Origin: Polycladomyces zharkentensis | Lineage (GTDB): Bacteria > Bacillota > Bacilli > Thermoactinomycetales > JIR-001 | DNA length: 64,000 nucleotides | Reading direction: 5' to 3' | Assembly: GCF_016938855.1 (NCBI RefSeq) | Contig: NZ_JAFHAP010000011.1 | Span: 186,001 to 250,000 of the forward strand | Shown: positions 43,368 to 52,115 of the stretch, piece after piece | Numbering within the stretch: position 1 is the stretch's first letter | Layout of the letters: every line of letters begins with the position of its first letter | Notes under the pieces: model-generated | The model's input: only the letters and a program-made list of their open reading frames with translations | Told to the model about the DNA's origin: nothing | The model's database searches: none | Made by a program: the position numbers and the translations under genes

Positions 43368-43808
43368 ATGCGTCTGCGCTCTTTTCAATTATCCGATGTA
43401 CACGATGTGTCAGAAATTTGGAAACTAAACGCATCCGCAAAGCCGGAGGCGGAAACGCTTCAGGTTCTCTCACAACAGTTGGCTCGTGACCGCGATTTGG
43501 TGCTGGTGGCGGAAGTGGATAACCGGGTGGTGGGGGCGATCGTTGGCGTGCAGGATGGAACCAGTGGCTTTTTCTACTGTTTGGCCGTTCATCCTTCTTA
43601 TCAACGCCGGGGAATCGGTCGCAGTCTCATCCGTGCCTTGGAAGAGCGGTTACGCAAAAAAGGGGTCAAACGGTTGTGGATCACAGTGGATCCCGGTACG
43701 GAAAAATTGCTTCCGTTCTATCAGCATCTGGGTTACAGCAACACGTGTTCCAGTATGCTGGAAAAGGATTTGTTCGAGGAATGCATCGAATGGCGAAAAC
43801 AAGCTTAA
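43368..43808 (+). CDS. GNAT family N-acetyltransferase
   Basis: A 146-residue GNAT enzyme that transfers an acetyl group from acetyl-CoA. The CoA loop is YQRRGIGRSLIRALEERL, preceded by the beta-4 strand FFYCLAVHPS. The C-terminal FYQHLGYSNT is typical of the YpeA/RimI-like branch. The substrate is unknown. The ATG at 43368 follows GAGGGAGG. A possible promoter with TTGCAT and TTACAC lies about 40 bases upstream. A terminator follows at 43852. Confidence 0.88.
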   Translation: MRLRSFQLSDVHDVSEIWKLNASAKPEAETLQVLSQQLARDRDLVLVAEVDNRVVGAIVGVQDGTSGFFYCLAVHPSYQRRGIGRSLIRALEERLRKKGVKRLWITVDPGTEKLLPFYQHLGYSNTCSSMLEKDLFEECIEWRKQA

Positions 43809-43851
43809 TCGGGCTTAATTGAACTTTATCCTTACGTTTTTAACCCGATGG

Positions 43852-43881
43852 GTCTGTCCGGAAATTCGGACGGACTTTTTT
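43852..43881 (+). terminator. Terminator after the GNAT gene
   Basis: GTCTGTCCG (43852-43860) and CGGACGGAC (43867-43875) with one G-U pair, then TTTTTT. Confidence 0.88.
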
Positions 43882-43958
43882 GTTTTCCGCAAATTTTTTT
43901 GATTTGGAGCAGGACACGAGACCAAAAATAGCCAATTCTTAATATGGGAGGTGGAAAT

Positions 43959-45254
43959 ATGGGGAAAGGGCAAAAAGCCTGGTTTGAACAAGCGGCACAT
44001 TCGCTGGATCCGGTATTGATTCATGAATTGAGACGCCTCCGGGAACATGACGACGACAAAGCGACAGTTCCGGTGATTATCCGGTTGAAGAAGGATCTGG
44101 AAGACGAGAAAAAAGAGCATGTGTTTCAGCTGTGCCAAGAAGGGGAGTGCAACGCCGTACACGGAGAATTGGAGCTGGTGCGCGGGTTGTACGGCAACCT
44201 TCATCCCGAGACGATCCGGCAGCTGGTGGAGCATGAAGCGGTGGACCGTATCTTCCATGACCGGGAAGTGCGGGCGTTTTTGGACGTAGCCACCCGGTCG
44301 ATCGGTTCCCGCGATGTACAGGCAAAACTGGAATACACGGGTAAAGGCGTCACCATCGCCATCGTGGACACCGGCATCTATCCGCATGCGGATTTGACCC
44401 GTCCCAAAAACCGCATCCTGAAGTTTGTCGACTTGGTAAACGGAAAAAGCGAGCCGTATGACGACCAAGGGCACGGTACCCACTGTGCGGGAGATGCGGC
44501 CGGCAACGGTTACCAGTCGGAAGGGCTGTATGCGAGTCCCGCACCGGATGCCAACCTGGTCGGCATCAAGGTATTGGATGAAAACGGCAGCGGTCAAATG
44601 TCCACGGTGATCCGCGGGATTGAGTGGTGCGTGAAAAACAAGCAAAAGTACAACATTCGTGTGATTTCGCTTTCCCTGGGCGCGCCGGCGTTTGAATCGT
44701 ACCGGGACGACCCGGTGGCTCAAGCAGTGGAAAAAGCTTGGCACAACGGTATTGTCGTGTGCGCGGCTGCCGGCAACGAGGGACCGTACCCGATGACGAT
44801 CAGCACGCCCGGCCTGGACCCGGTGATCATCACAGTGGGGGCTGCGGACGACCATAACACCGTCACCCGCGGGGATGATGAAAAAGCCTCCTACTCCAGC
44901 CGCGGTCCTACCATCGATATGCTGGTCAAACCGGATGTGTATGCGCCTGGCACAGATATCGTCTCTCTGTCCGCACCGGGTTCACAGTTGGAGAAACAAT
45001 TGCCGGAAAACCGCGTGGGAGAGCATTACATCCGCCTGTCCGGGACTTCGATGGCCACGCCGATTTGCGCCGGCGTTGTGGCACAGTTGCTGGAGGCCAA
45101 TCCGTATCTCAGTCCCAACGATGTCAAGAGTATCCTGATGTCCACCTCTCAGGAAATGTCCGGCGATCAAGCCGGCTACCTTGATGTACGTAAGGCGGTG
45201 GCGTTGGCCAAGAAGTATCTGGCATTCCAAAAGCCGACGGTCTCCCGGATGTGA
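43959..45254 (+). CDS. aprX: Subtilisin-like serine protease, AprX type
   Basis: A 431-residue S8 peptidase without signal peptide, like B. subtilis AprX. The catalytic triad is intact: Asp137 (IVDTGIYPHADL), His172 (DQGHGTHCAG) and Ser364 (LSGTSMATP). The oxyanion Asn is in AAAGNEGP. An N-terminal stretch of about 110 residues (IIRLKKDLEDEKK...) is likely an inhibitor-like prodomain. GGGAGGTGG precedes the ATG at 43959. It is followed by a strong terminator. AprX is nonessential and expressed late in growth in B. subtilis; here the role is inferred. Confidence 0.9.
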   Translation: MGKGQKAWFEQAAHSLDPVLIHELRRLREHDDDKATVPVIIRLKKDLEDEKKEHVFQLCQEGECNAVHGELELVRGLYGNLHPETIRQLVEHEAVDRIFHDREVRAFLDVATRSIGSRDVQAKLEYTGKGVTIAIVDTGIYPHADLTRPKNRILKFVDLVNGKSEPYDDQGHGTHCAGDAAGNGYQSEGLYASPAPDANLVGIKVLDENGSGQMSTVIRGIEWCVKNKQKYNIRVISLSLGAPAFESYRDDPVAQAVEKAWHNGIVVCAAAGNEGPYPMTISTPGLDPVIITVGAADDHNTVTRGDDEKASYSSRGPTIDMLVKPDVYAPGTDIVSLSAPGSQLEKQLPENRVGEHYIRLSGTSMATPICAGVVAQLLEANPYLSPNDVKSILMSTSQEMSGDQAGYLDVRKAVALAKKYLAFQKPTVSRM

Positions 45255-45369
45255 GTTTGGGAAAACAAGACGGCCCATTGACGGATACCTTGACATGAAA
45301 AGCCGTCTCCGATCGTGCCGAATCATCAGGAGACGACCTTTATCGCACGGGACTTGATCATCAGACCCT

Positions 45370-45399
45370 CCCTCTGCCTGCGGGCAGAGGGTTTTTTTT
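45370..45399 (+). terminator. Terminator after aprX
   Basis: CCCTCTGCC (45370-45378), loop TGCG, GGCAGAGGG (45383-45391), eight Ts. It touches the stop of convergent proC. Confidence 0.92.
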
Positions 45400-46240
45400 A
45401 TGATTTGACAATGGTTGTGAACGCGTCGCCCAGTTCTTTCGACCGCTCTTTGGCGCGGAAAATGGCCGATTGAACCGCCTTCTCGAATTGATACTGGCGG
45501 AGTGTTTCCAACCCGGCAAGGGTTGTGCCACCTGGAGAGGTGACTTTGCGTCGCAGTTCCGCCGGTTCCTCTTCGGTTTCGATCAGCATGTGAGCGGCTC
45601 CCAACAATGTCTGCAGCGTGAGCTGCCGTGCAATATCGGCCTTGAGACCGGCTTCGACACCCGCTTGCTGCATCGCCTCCACCATATAGTAAATATAAGC
45701 GGGACCGCTTCCGGACAGGCCCGTAACCGTGTCCATGGCTTCTTCCGGCACCTCCACGACGATGCCGATCGCCTGAAACAGACGATGTGCCGATTCCATG
45801 TGTTCATGCGTGGCCCATCTTCCTCGGCAGATGGCTGTTGCCGACAGTCCGATCGTACAGGAGGTGTTGGGCATGGAGCGGATCACTGCGGTGCCTTCCT
45901 TCAGATGGCGCTCGATGAATGCGGTGGAAATGCCGGCTGCCACGGAGATCACCAATTGATCGGGGCGGATCATGGGGCCCCATTGTGTGAGGGCGTCGGG
46001 AATGTCTTTCGGTTTGGCGGCAAGTATGACGATATCCGATTGGACAACGGCGTCCCCTTTGTTTTCGGGGATCTGGACACCATACTCCCGGTTCAGGTAT
46101 GCTAATCGCGCGCGGTTTTGCCGATTGATGACCATGATCTGCCCGGCTTCGGCCATGCCCTTTTTCAGCAGCCCGGCAATCATGGCCTCTGCCATCGATC
46201 CCGCTCCGATAAAACAGTATCGAATTTGGCGTTCCATCAT
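45398..46240 (-). CDS. proC: Pyrroline-5-carboxylate reductase
   Basis: A 280-residue enzyme that reduces pyrroline-5-carboxylate to proline with NAD(P)H, the last step of proline synthesis. The N-terminal Rossmann motif is CFIGAGSMAEAMIAGL (residues 9-24). The C-terminal dimer domain has TGLSGSGPAYIY and VTSPGGTTLAGLE, both diagnostic. GGAGGG lies five bases before ATG 46240 (a second ATG follows at once). A proline-type T-box leader precedes it, so expression should rise when tRNA-Pro is uncharged. Confidence 0.96.
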   Translation of the reverse strand: MMERQIRYCFIGAGSMAEAMIAGLLKKGMAEAGQIMVINRQNRARLAYLNREYGVQIPENKGDAVVQSDIVILAAKPKDIPDALTQWGPMIRPDQLVISVAAGISTAFIERHLKEGTAVIRSMPNTSCTIGLSATAICRGRWATHEHMESAHRLFQAIGIVVEVPEEAMDTVTGLSGSGPAYIYYMVEAMQQAGVEAGLKADIARQLTLQTLLGAAHMLIETEEEPAELRRKVTSPGGTTLAGLETLRQYQFEKAVQSAIFRAKERSKELGDAFTTIVKS

Positions 46241-46261
46241 GATACCCTCCTTTTTTCAGCC

Positions 46262-46545
46262 GAAAAATAAAAAACCCCTTCCGTCCAAGGACGAAAGAGG
46301 ATTTCTTTCGCGGTACCACCTTGATTGGCGCCCCGGTGGCGCCCACCTCTGCCGCGGTCTGAAACCGCGCAACCTTGATAACGGAGTGTGCTCCGGTTCC
46401 GGTTTGTCACCGTCCGCTACGGGGGTGGGTTCAGGTCGGCATCCCGGCAGAACCTTTCAGCCTGTGGATTCCGCTCTCTGAGACGGTAGCGCGGCCTTAC
46501 TGGCCCCCGTCATCGCGTTTGAGAAAATGCGATCCGTTGTTGTTC
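46262..46545 (-). promoter_or_regulatory. T-box riboswitch, proline specifier, controlling proC
   Basis: Minus-strand leader with the conserved T-box AAGGTGGTACCGCG (46322-46309), whose TGG side pairs with uncharged tRNA CCA ends. Then comes a terminator: CCTCTTTCGT and ACGGAAGGGG around 46300-46275, plus T-run. The base of stem I pairs ACGGGGG (46513-46507) with CCCCCGT (46425-46419). The specifier loop has AGTA on one side and GAACCCA on the other. The codon in register is CCC (46429-46427), proline, agreeing with proC. Confidence 0.93.
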
Positions 46546-46550
46546 CATAT

Positions 46551-46580
46551 ATTATGAACGGGAATGAAGGATCATGTCAA
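46551..46580 (-). promoter_or_regulatory. Promoter of the T-box proC transcript
   Basis: TTGACA (46580-46575), 18-base spacer, CATAAT (46556-46551), minus strand. It starts the leader near 46545. Confidence 0.75.
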
Positions 46581-46698
46581 GGGGAATAAATGATTTAAAA
46601 ATGGAATATCTGGACGGTTTTCAAAGATTTTGTGTTTTCTTGTTTTACTATTCGTCCAATTTGGCAATAAAGAGAAATGGATAGAGAGGGATCGCCGG

Positions 46699-47238
46699 AT
46701 GAACAAGGGTGACATCGTACGCATCGAAAGTTGGAAACATGACGGTAGCCTGCATCGTGTGTGGAAACAGTCTGTGGTACTATTCCCCGGTGAACCGCTC
46801 ATTCTCGCAAACCATGATGTCGAAGTCGTCGAGTCTGACGGGCAGAAGTGGGTTTCTCCGGGTTTGGCGATTTGCCAGTTTCATAGAAATGAGTGGTTTC
46901 ATACGATACTACTGTTTGATGAACAGGAGAAGCCCTGCCGATACTATACCAATATTGCATCTCCCTGTCGGATCGAAAACGGTGTGATCACCTACATCGA
47001 TTACGATTTGGACATGATCGCCGATATCAATCTTCGCTATCGGTGGGTGGATCAGGATGAGTTTGAAGCCAATCGGCGGAAAATGGATTATCCGAAGGAG
47101 GTTGTCCGCGAGGTAGAGCGGGCGGTCAAACGTTTGGAAGAACGGGTCAGGCGTCGGGAAGCGCCGTTCAGTCCTTCATTTGTGAGAAAGTGGTATCATC
47201 AATATCTTCTTTTCAAAAAAATACGATTGATGGAGTGA
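46699..47238 (+). CDS. Nucleoside tri/diphosphate phosphatase, DUF402 family (YgaC/Ntdp)
   Basis: A 179-residue DUF402 protein: GDIVRIESWKHDGSLHRVWK at the start, and a core SPGLAICQFHRNEWFHTILL, then CRYYTNIASPCRIENGVITYIDYDLDMI with metal-binding acidic residues. It ends in a long basic helix. The S. aureus homologue SA1684 hydrolyses nucleoside tri- and diphosphates, and B. subtilis YgaC is the same size; that activity is inferred here. GAGAGGG precedes the ATG. Signal peptidase follows 11 bases later. Confidence 0.88.
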   Translation: MNKGDIVRIESWKHDGSLHRVWKQSVVLFPGEPLILANHDVEVVESDGQKWVSPGLAICQFHRNEWFHTILLFDEQEKPCRYYTNIASPCRIENGVITYIDYDLDMIADINLRYRWVDQDEFEANRRKMDYPKEVVREVERAVKRLEERVRRREAPFSPSFVRKWYHQYLLFKKIRLME

Positions 47239-47249
47239 AGTGAAACCAA

Positions 47250-47777
47250 ATGAAGTGGCGCAGTACCCGTTGGCTCCGTTGGATCCGCATGATGGTGATG
47301 GCCGTTTTGGTGGCACTGGCCGTCAATCAATTCGGCGTCGCGCTATCCGTCGTCAACGGAACATCGATGCAGCCGACGCTGGAAAACGGTGACCGATTGC
47401 TTGTCAACAAATTTTCCTTTTTGTTTGAGAAGCCGAAAGTGGGGGATGTGATCACCTTCGAAGACCCGTCGCAAGAAGGACGGTATCTGGTGAAACGGGT
47501 GATTGGCACACCCGGTGACCGGATCGAGATCAAAAATGGCGCGGTCTATCGAAACGGGGAACGGATCAATGAACCTTATGCGAAATGTCCGGTGGAAGAC
47601 GGAGATTTCGGACCAGTGACGGTCAAACAGGGAACCGTGTTTGTCATGGGAGACAATCGACAGCGATTTGCCAGCAGAGACAGTCGCTACGAGAGTGTCG
47701 GTCTGGTACCGTACCATTTGATCGACGGAAAAGTGGAGTTGATCTTGTATCGACCCTCATTGGAAGCTTTCTTGTAA
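47250..47777 (+). CDS. Signal peptidase I
   Basis: A 175-residue type I signal peptidase, a membrane enzyme that cuts signal peptides off exported proteins. The single N-terminal helix (about 11-34) leads to the catalytic Ser39 (NGTSMQPTL) and general-base Lys82 (LVKRVIGTPGD). MGDNRQRFASRDSR near 132-145 is the box E signature (usually MGDNR..S.DSR). The length fits the short Gram-positive SipS/T class. Its 11-base distance to the phosphatase gene suggests co-transcription. Most Bacillales have several paralogues, so I give no sip letter. Confidence 0.93.
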   Translation: MKWRSTRWLRWIRMMVMAVLVALAVNQFGVALSVVNGTSMQPTLENGDRLLVNKFSFLFEKPKVGDVITFEDPSQEGRYLVKRVIGTPGDRIEIKNGAVYRNGERINEPYAKCPVEDGDFGPVTVKQGTVFVMGDNRQRFASRDSRYESVGLVPYHLIDGKVELILYRPSLEAFL

Positions 47778-48030
47778 CGAAAGGGAAACATAGGAAGGGG
47801 AATCAATTTGCAATAATAGAAAAAGTCAAAAAGAGTTCACAAATTGATATACCGAAATTCGTCAAATGGCTCATAATAGTGTAGGTGCGACCTCTCCGTT
47901 TCGGAAGTATACCAAAAAACAAAAGAGGGTTCGAGAGGGGATTGTTCCCGATATCCCTGGAAAAATAAGGGACTCTTGAAGACTTTAAGAAAATAAAAAG
48001 GAAAAAGAAAATCAAAGGAGGAACTGTTCA
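47778..48030 (+). promoter_or_regulatory. codY upstream region
   Basis: This 253-base AT-rich gap must hold the codY promoter. A CATAAT (47873-47878) is the best -10, but its -35 is weak. A GGAGG site (48016-48020) precedes the ATG. I see no CodY-box match. Confidence 0.3.
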
Positions 48031-48810
48031 ATGGATCTGTTGAACAAAACCCGGCGCATTTCGCGCATCCTGCAAAAAAATGTCGGTCATCACCTGGTCG
48101 ATTTCGATGATGTGGCTCAAGCATTGTGTGACGTGATTCAAGCCAACATCTACGTGGTCAACCCGGACGGCAAACTGTTGGGAGTGGCCATCGACCATGA
48201 AATTGAAAACGAACGGATGCAGCAATACCTGCGGGAACGGCAGTTTCCGGCCGAGTATGCCCGTTTGTTGATGGAAGTGGAAAAAACGACAGCCAACATC
48301 AGTGTGGAAAGTCCGTACACGGCTTATCCGACGGAGATGAAAGACATGTTCCGCACCGGATATACGACATTGGTACCGATCGTCGGCGGTGGTGATCATT
48401 TGGGGACGCTGGTCCTGTCCCGCCTGAACCAAGAGTTCGTCGATGACGACCTGATTTTGGCCGAGTACGGAGCGACCGTTGTCGGAATGGAAATTCTGCG
48501 CGAGCGTGCCGGCCAGATCGAAGAAGAGGCCCGCAGTCGTGCGGTGGTGCAATTGGCGATCAATTCGTTGTCTTTCAGCGAATTGGAAGCAGCCGAGCAC
48601 ATTTTCAAAGAACTGGACGGCAACGAAGGATTGCTGGTGGCCAGTAAGATTGCCGATCGCGTCGGCATTACCCGTTCGGTAATCGTCAACGCGCTTCGCA
48701 AGTTGGAAAGTGCCGGTGTGGTAGAGTCGCGTTCGTTGGGGATGAAAGGAACCTATATCAAGATTCTCAACCCGAAACTCTTGCCGGCGTTGGAGAAAGC
48801 CCGCCATTGA
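48031..48810 (+). CDS. codY: GTP- and branched-chain amino acid-sensing repressor CodY
   Basis: A 259-residue CodY. The N-terminal GAF domain (1-150) binds isoleucine/leucine/valine and begins [15 protein letters not shown]. The C-terminal winged helix has the very conserved block [20 protein letters not shown], followed by [20 protein letters not shown]. It represses nitrogen, amino acid and adaptation genes when nutrients are plentiful. Candidate targets in this window are the glutamine transporter and glutamate synthase, but no operator is visible to me. Unlike in Bacillus, it is not preceded by the clpQY (hslVU) pair here but by signal peptidase. Confidence 0.97.
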   Translation: MDLLNKTRRISRILQKNVGHHLVDFDDVAQALCDVIQANIYVVNPDGKLLGVAIDHEIENERMQQYLRERQFPAEYARLLMEVEKTTANISVESPYTAYPTEMKDMFRTGYTTLVPIVGGGDHLGTLVLSRLNQEFVDDDLILAEYGATVVGMEILRERAGQIEEEARSRAVVQLAINSLSFSELEAAEHIFKELDGNEGLLVASKIADRVGITRSVIVNALRKLESAGVVESRSLGMKGTYIKILNPKLLPALEKARH

Positions 48811-48824
48811 GGTACATGGGATCA

Positions 48825-48868
48825 AACGGCTCTGAATGGGGATAGCCCCCAGACAGAGCCGTTTTTCT
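48825..48868 (+). terminator. Terminator after codY
   Basis: AACGGCTCTG (48824-48833) and CAGAGCCGTT (48854-48863), with an inner GGGG/CCCC stem, then T-run. Confidence 0.85.
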
Positions 48869-49075
48869 TTCTCAAACTTCCCCCGTCATCGAATCGTGAG
48901 GGAAGGGGAGGCATATATTGTCGGGAGGGGATGATCCCGATACACGTGAGATGGCAAAAGCGTGATTGGCGTTGGTTGATGCTGTTGGGATGCAGCCATG
49001 ATGATCGGTGTGTCGGTCTATGGGAAGATACCCATTCTGTTCTCGTCCATAATCGGACAACCGGAGGAAACGGGG

Positions 49076-50161
49076 ATGAAGCGGATCGAATGGACAGAAA
49101 TCGACGGGATCATGCAACAAGCTGTGAAAAAAGGCGTGATTCCCGGAGGTGTCGTACTGGTGGCCCGAGACGGCAGGATCGTCAAATTACGGGCATACGG
49201 TTGGTCCGCGCGGTATCGGGATGCCCGAAAAACCCCCTTGCCACAAGCGGTTCCAGCCACGACGAATACCCTGTATGATGTGGCTTCGTTGACCAAATTG
49301 TTCACGGCAACAGCAGTGATGCGTCTGATTGAACATGGACGGCTCTCGTTGGATGCACCTCTGGGGCGTTATCTTTCCGATTTTGCCGGTGAAGGAAAAG
49401 AATCCATCACAGTCCGTCATCTGCTCTCCCATACAAGCGGATTGCCGGCCAATTTGCCGCTATACCAGACTCCCGGACCGCCGGAAAAGCGGATTAGGTT
49501 GGCGATGGGGGCAAAACCCGTGGCAACTCCCGGAACCCGATACATATACAGTGATATCGGCTATATGGTGTTGGGCGAATTGGTTCATCGTGTTTCGGGA
49601 AAGTCTCTGGACCAATATATGCAAGAGCAGATCCTGCAACCACTCTCCATGTCTTCCACCGCATTTCGGCCGCCGGACGCATGGAAAGCGAAGATTGCGC
49701 CGACCGAGGAGCAAACCGTTCCTTTGCGCGGTCTCGTCTGGGGGGAGGTACACGATGAAAACGCCTGGGCGTTGGGAGGAGTGGCCGGGCATGCAGGATT
49801 GTTTTCCACGGCAGGTGATCTCGCCCGGTTCGGTCAGATGTTTTTAAACGAAGGATCATGGGACGGAGTGCGGGTGCTTCGTCCATCATCCGTCCGGGAA
49901 ATGTTTCGGTTGCAAACACCTGCTCTTTCCCATGTGGAGCGCGGTCTCGGATGGGAACTCCATCAGCCGCGGGACAGGGGAGAACATGCTGAGGGGAAAC
50001 GGGCGGGCCATACCGGTTTTACGGGAACGTCCATTGTCTTGGATCGTGAGGAGGGTTGGATGCTCATTGTATTGACCAATCGGGTTCATCCCACACGAGA
50101 AGGACCGTCCATCGCCATGGTACGCAAACGGTTGGCTGATGCGGTGGAAAAAGACCGTTGA
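49076..50161 (+). CDS. Serine hydrolase, class C beta-lactamase/esterase family
   Basis: A 361-residue protein of the beta-lactamase (PF00144) fold without a signal peptide. The SxxK nucleophile is Ser71-Leu-Thr-Lys74, the Tyr motif is Tyr158-Ser-Asp (usually YxN), and HTGFTG replaces KTG near residue 317. Members are esterases, D-aminopeptidases or PBP-like enzymes; the cytoplasmic location argues against a resistance beta-lactamase. GGAGG lies eight bases before ATG 49076. An upstream in-frame ATG at 48998 lacks a site. Confidence 0.85.
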   Translation: MKRIEWTEIDGIMQQAVKKGVIPGGVVLVARDGRIVKLRAYGWSARYRDARKTPLPQAVPATTNTLYDVASLTKLFTATAVMRLIEHGRLSLDAPLGRYLSDFAGEGKESITVRHLLSHTSGLPANLPLYQTPGPPEKRIRLAMGAKPVATPGTRYIYSDIGYMVLGELVHRVSGKSLDQYMQEQILQPLSMSSTAFRPPDAWKAKIAPTEEQTVPLRGLVWGEVHDENAWALGGVAGHAGLFSTAGDLARFGQMFLNEGSWDGVRVLRPSSVREMFRLQTPALSHVERGLGWELHQPRDRGEHAEGKRAGHTGFTGTSIVLDREEGWMLIVLTNRVHPTREGPSIAMVRKRLADAVEKDR

Positions 50162-50197
50162 ACAGTGAGGAAGGACAAGGGGACAGCACTTTCGCCT

Positions 50198-50231
50198 CTC
50201 GCCAGTCCTGCATCTTTTTGGTATAATTCAT
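50198..50231 (+). promoter_or_regulatory. Promoter box similar to the 5' end of repeat family 2
   Basis: CTCGCCAGTCCTGCATCTTT continuing into TTGGTATAATTCA. It matches the 5' box of the copy at 58193 at about 24 of 30 positions. The TATAAT (50222-50227) with TG one base before makes an extended -10 and is well placed to transcribe the ABC exporter gene. The rest of the element is absent. Confidence 0.45.
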
Positions 50232-50311
50232 TTGACAACTTGCGACACCTGACGATCCTAGATGTCAGCGTGCGGACATATTGGCTATCCTATCGTTCAG
50301 GAGAGGATTGC

Positions 50312-52078
50312 ATGGGCAGTATTCGGAGGTATCTCCGTTTTGTACGGCCCTATCGGAAGCACATTGTGTGGACGATGGTGGTCGGCATATGCAAATTCGG
50401 AATCCCCTTGTTGCTGCCATTGGTCCTGAAATATGCCGTGGACGACATTTTGTTGGTCCAGCTGCCCGCAGAAGAGAAAGTCAGACGGTTACTCTGGCTG
50501 TTGGCGGGGACTTTTTTCGTTTTTACTTTCATTCGTTATCCGATTGAATATTACCGGCAATATTTCGCCCAATGGACGGCGAGCAAGGTATTGTATGACA
50601 TACGCAACCGTTTGTTTGATCACCTGCAAAAGCTGTCATTGCGGTTTTATCATAATCAGAAAGTGGGACAGATTATTTCCCGGGTAATCCACGATGTCGA
50701 ACAGACAAAAGAGTTTGTCGTGACCGGGATGATGAATGTTTGGTTGGATTTGTTCACCATTTCGTTTGCCGCGGCAGCGATGGCGTGGATGGATCCGTTG
50801 ATGACAGTGATCGCTTTATCCGTGTTTCCCTTGTACGGCGTGGCGGTCAAATATTTTTACCAACGCCTGCGCCAACGAACCAAAGAGCGTTCCCAGGCGC
50901 TCGCCGAGCTGCAAGGACATTTGCACGAGCGCATTCAGGGTATTTCCGTCATCCGTGCCTTTCACTTGGAAGCGCATGAACAGGGACAGTTTTTGCGGCG
51001 TAACGGGTATTTTCTCGACAGAGCCTTGGCCCATACCCGTTGGAATGCCCAAACATTTGCAGTCATCAACACCATCACCGATTTGGCCCCCATTTTGGTC
51101 ATCGGATTTTCCAGCTACTACGTGATCCATGGTCATATGAGCATCGGGGAAATGACCGCATTTTACGGATACGTGGGATTGATCTACTCCCCGATCCGCC
51201 GACTGGTCAACGCATCCACCACTTTGACCCAGGCTTTGGCATCAATGGATCGTGTGTTCGAGCTGATGGACGAACCCTATGAGATTACGGACCGTCCTGG
51301 CGCTGTCCCCCTTTCACAAGCGGAAGGAAGCATCCGTTTTGAAAACGTGACATTTCGTTATCATGAACACGGTGATCCGGTGTTGACCGCTGTTGATTTG
51401 ACCATTGAACCGGGGCAGACCGTCGCCTTGGTCGGTCCCAGCGGAGGGGGTAAATCGACTGTCGTATCGTTGATTCCCCGTTTTTATGATGTTCAAACGG
51501 GGAGCGTAAAGGTGGACGGCAGGGATGTACGCGATTGGACACTGGCCAGTTTGCGCAGTCACATCGGAATGGTGTTGCAGGATAACATTCTGTTCAGTGG
51601 AAGTGTGTTGGAAAATATCCGCATGGGACGACCGACGGCTTCGTTCGAAGAGGTGGTGGCCGCCGCGAAAGCGGCCAACGCACATGCTTTCATCATGGAA
51701 CTGAAAGACGGATATGATACGGAAATCGGGGAACGGGGGGTCAAACTGTCTGGTGGACAAAAACAACGCATTGCCTTGGCACGAGTATTTTTGAAAGACC
51801 CCACCATACTGATTTTGGATGAAGCGACATCCGCATTGGATTTGCAATCCGAACGCCTGATTCAGGAATCACTGGATCGGTTGGCAAAAGATCGTACCAC
51901 CATCATTGTGGCGCATCGTCTCTCCACCATCACCCACGCCGATCGGATCTACTACATTGAGGAAGGACGGGTGAAGGAATCGGGCACGCACGAGGAGTTG
52001 ATGGCCCTCGGCGGGAAATATGCAAGATTGTTTGCCGTACAGCATTTGGAGCGCCACGGGGAAACGGTCAGTCATTGA
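50312..52078 (+). CDS. ABC exporter (fused permease and ATPase), MsbA/YwjA type
   Basis: A 588-residue half-transporter. It has an N-terminal six-helix ABC_membrane domain (about 15-300), then an ATPase domain with Walker A VGPSGGGKST (about 375-384), signature KLSGGQKQRIALARVF (near 480), Walker B ILILDEATSALD (near 502) and the His loop VAHRLSTI. It works as a homodimer that exports lipids or drugs. Closest in feel to B. subtilis YwjA; substrate unknown. The start ATG at 50312 follows GGAGAGG. The RsbT-like gene begins 37 bases after it. Confidence 0.9.
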   Translation: MGSIRRYLRFVRPYRKHIVWTMVVGICKFGIPLLLPLVLKYAVDDILLVQLPAEEKVRRLLWLLAGTFFVFTFIRYPIEYYRQYFAQWTASKVLYDIRNRLFDHLQKLSLRFYHNQKVGQIISRVIHDVEQTKEFVVTGMMNVWLDLFTISFAAAAMAWMDPLMTVIALSVFPLYGVAVKYFYQRLRQRTKERSQALAELQGHLHERIQGISVIRAFHLEAHEQGQFLRRNGYFLDRALAHTRWNAQTFAVINTITDLAPILVIGFSSYYVIHGHMSIGEMTAFYGYVGLIYSPIRRLVNASTTLTQALASMDRVFELMDEPYEITDRPGAVPLSQAEGSIRFENVTFRYHEHGDPVLTAVDLTIEPGQTVALVGPSGGGKSTVVSLIPRFYDVQTGSVKVDGRDVRDWTLASLRSHIGMVLQDNILFSGSVLENIRMGRPTASFEEVVAAAKAANAHAFIMELKDGYDTEIGERGVKLSGGQKQRIALARVFLKDPTILILDEATSALDLQSERLIQESLDRLAKDRTTIIVAHRLSTITHADRIYYIEEGRVKESGTHEELMALGGKYARLFAVQHLERHGETVSH

Positions 52079-52115
52079 AGAAACGAGTGCCCATCGTGAG
52101 ACGGAGGGGAAAGTA

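Noticed and set aside
48998-49075. N-terminal extension of the serine hydrolase
   Set aside because: The upstream ATG has no ribosome binding site; the ATG at 49076 has a perfect one.
49076-50161. Antibiotic-resistance beta-lactamase
   Set aside because: No signal peptide and altered YSD and HTG motifs; a housekeeping esterase or peptidase of the same fold is more likely.
50165-50311. 49-residue N-terminal extension of the ABC exporter
   Set aside because: It would begin before the promoter and lacks a site; family proteins start at the RRYLRFVRPYR region.
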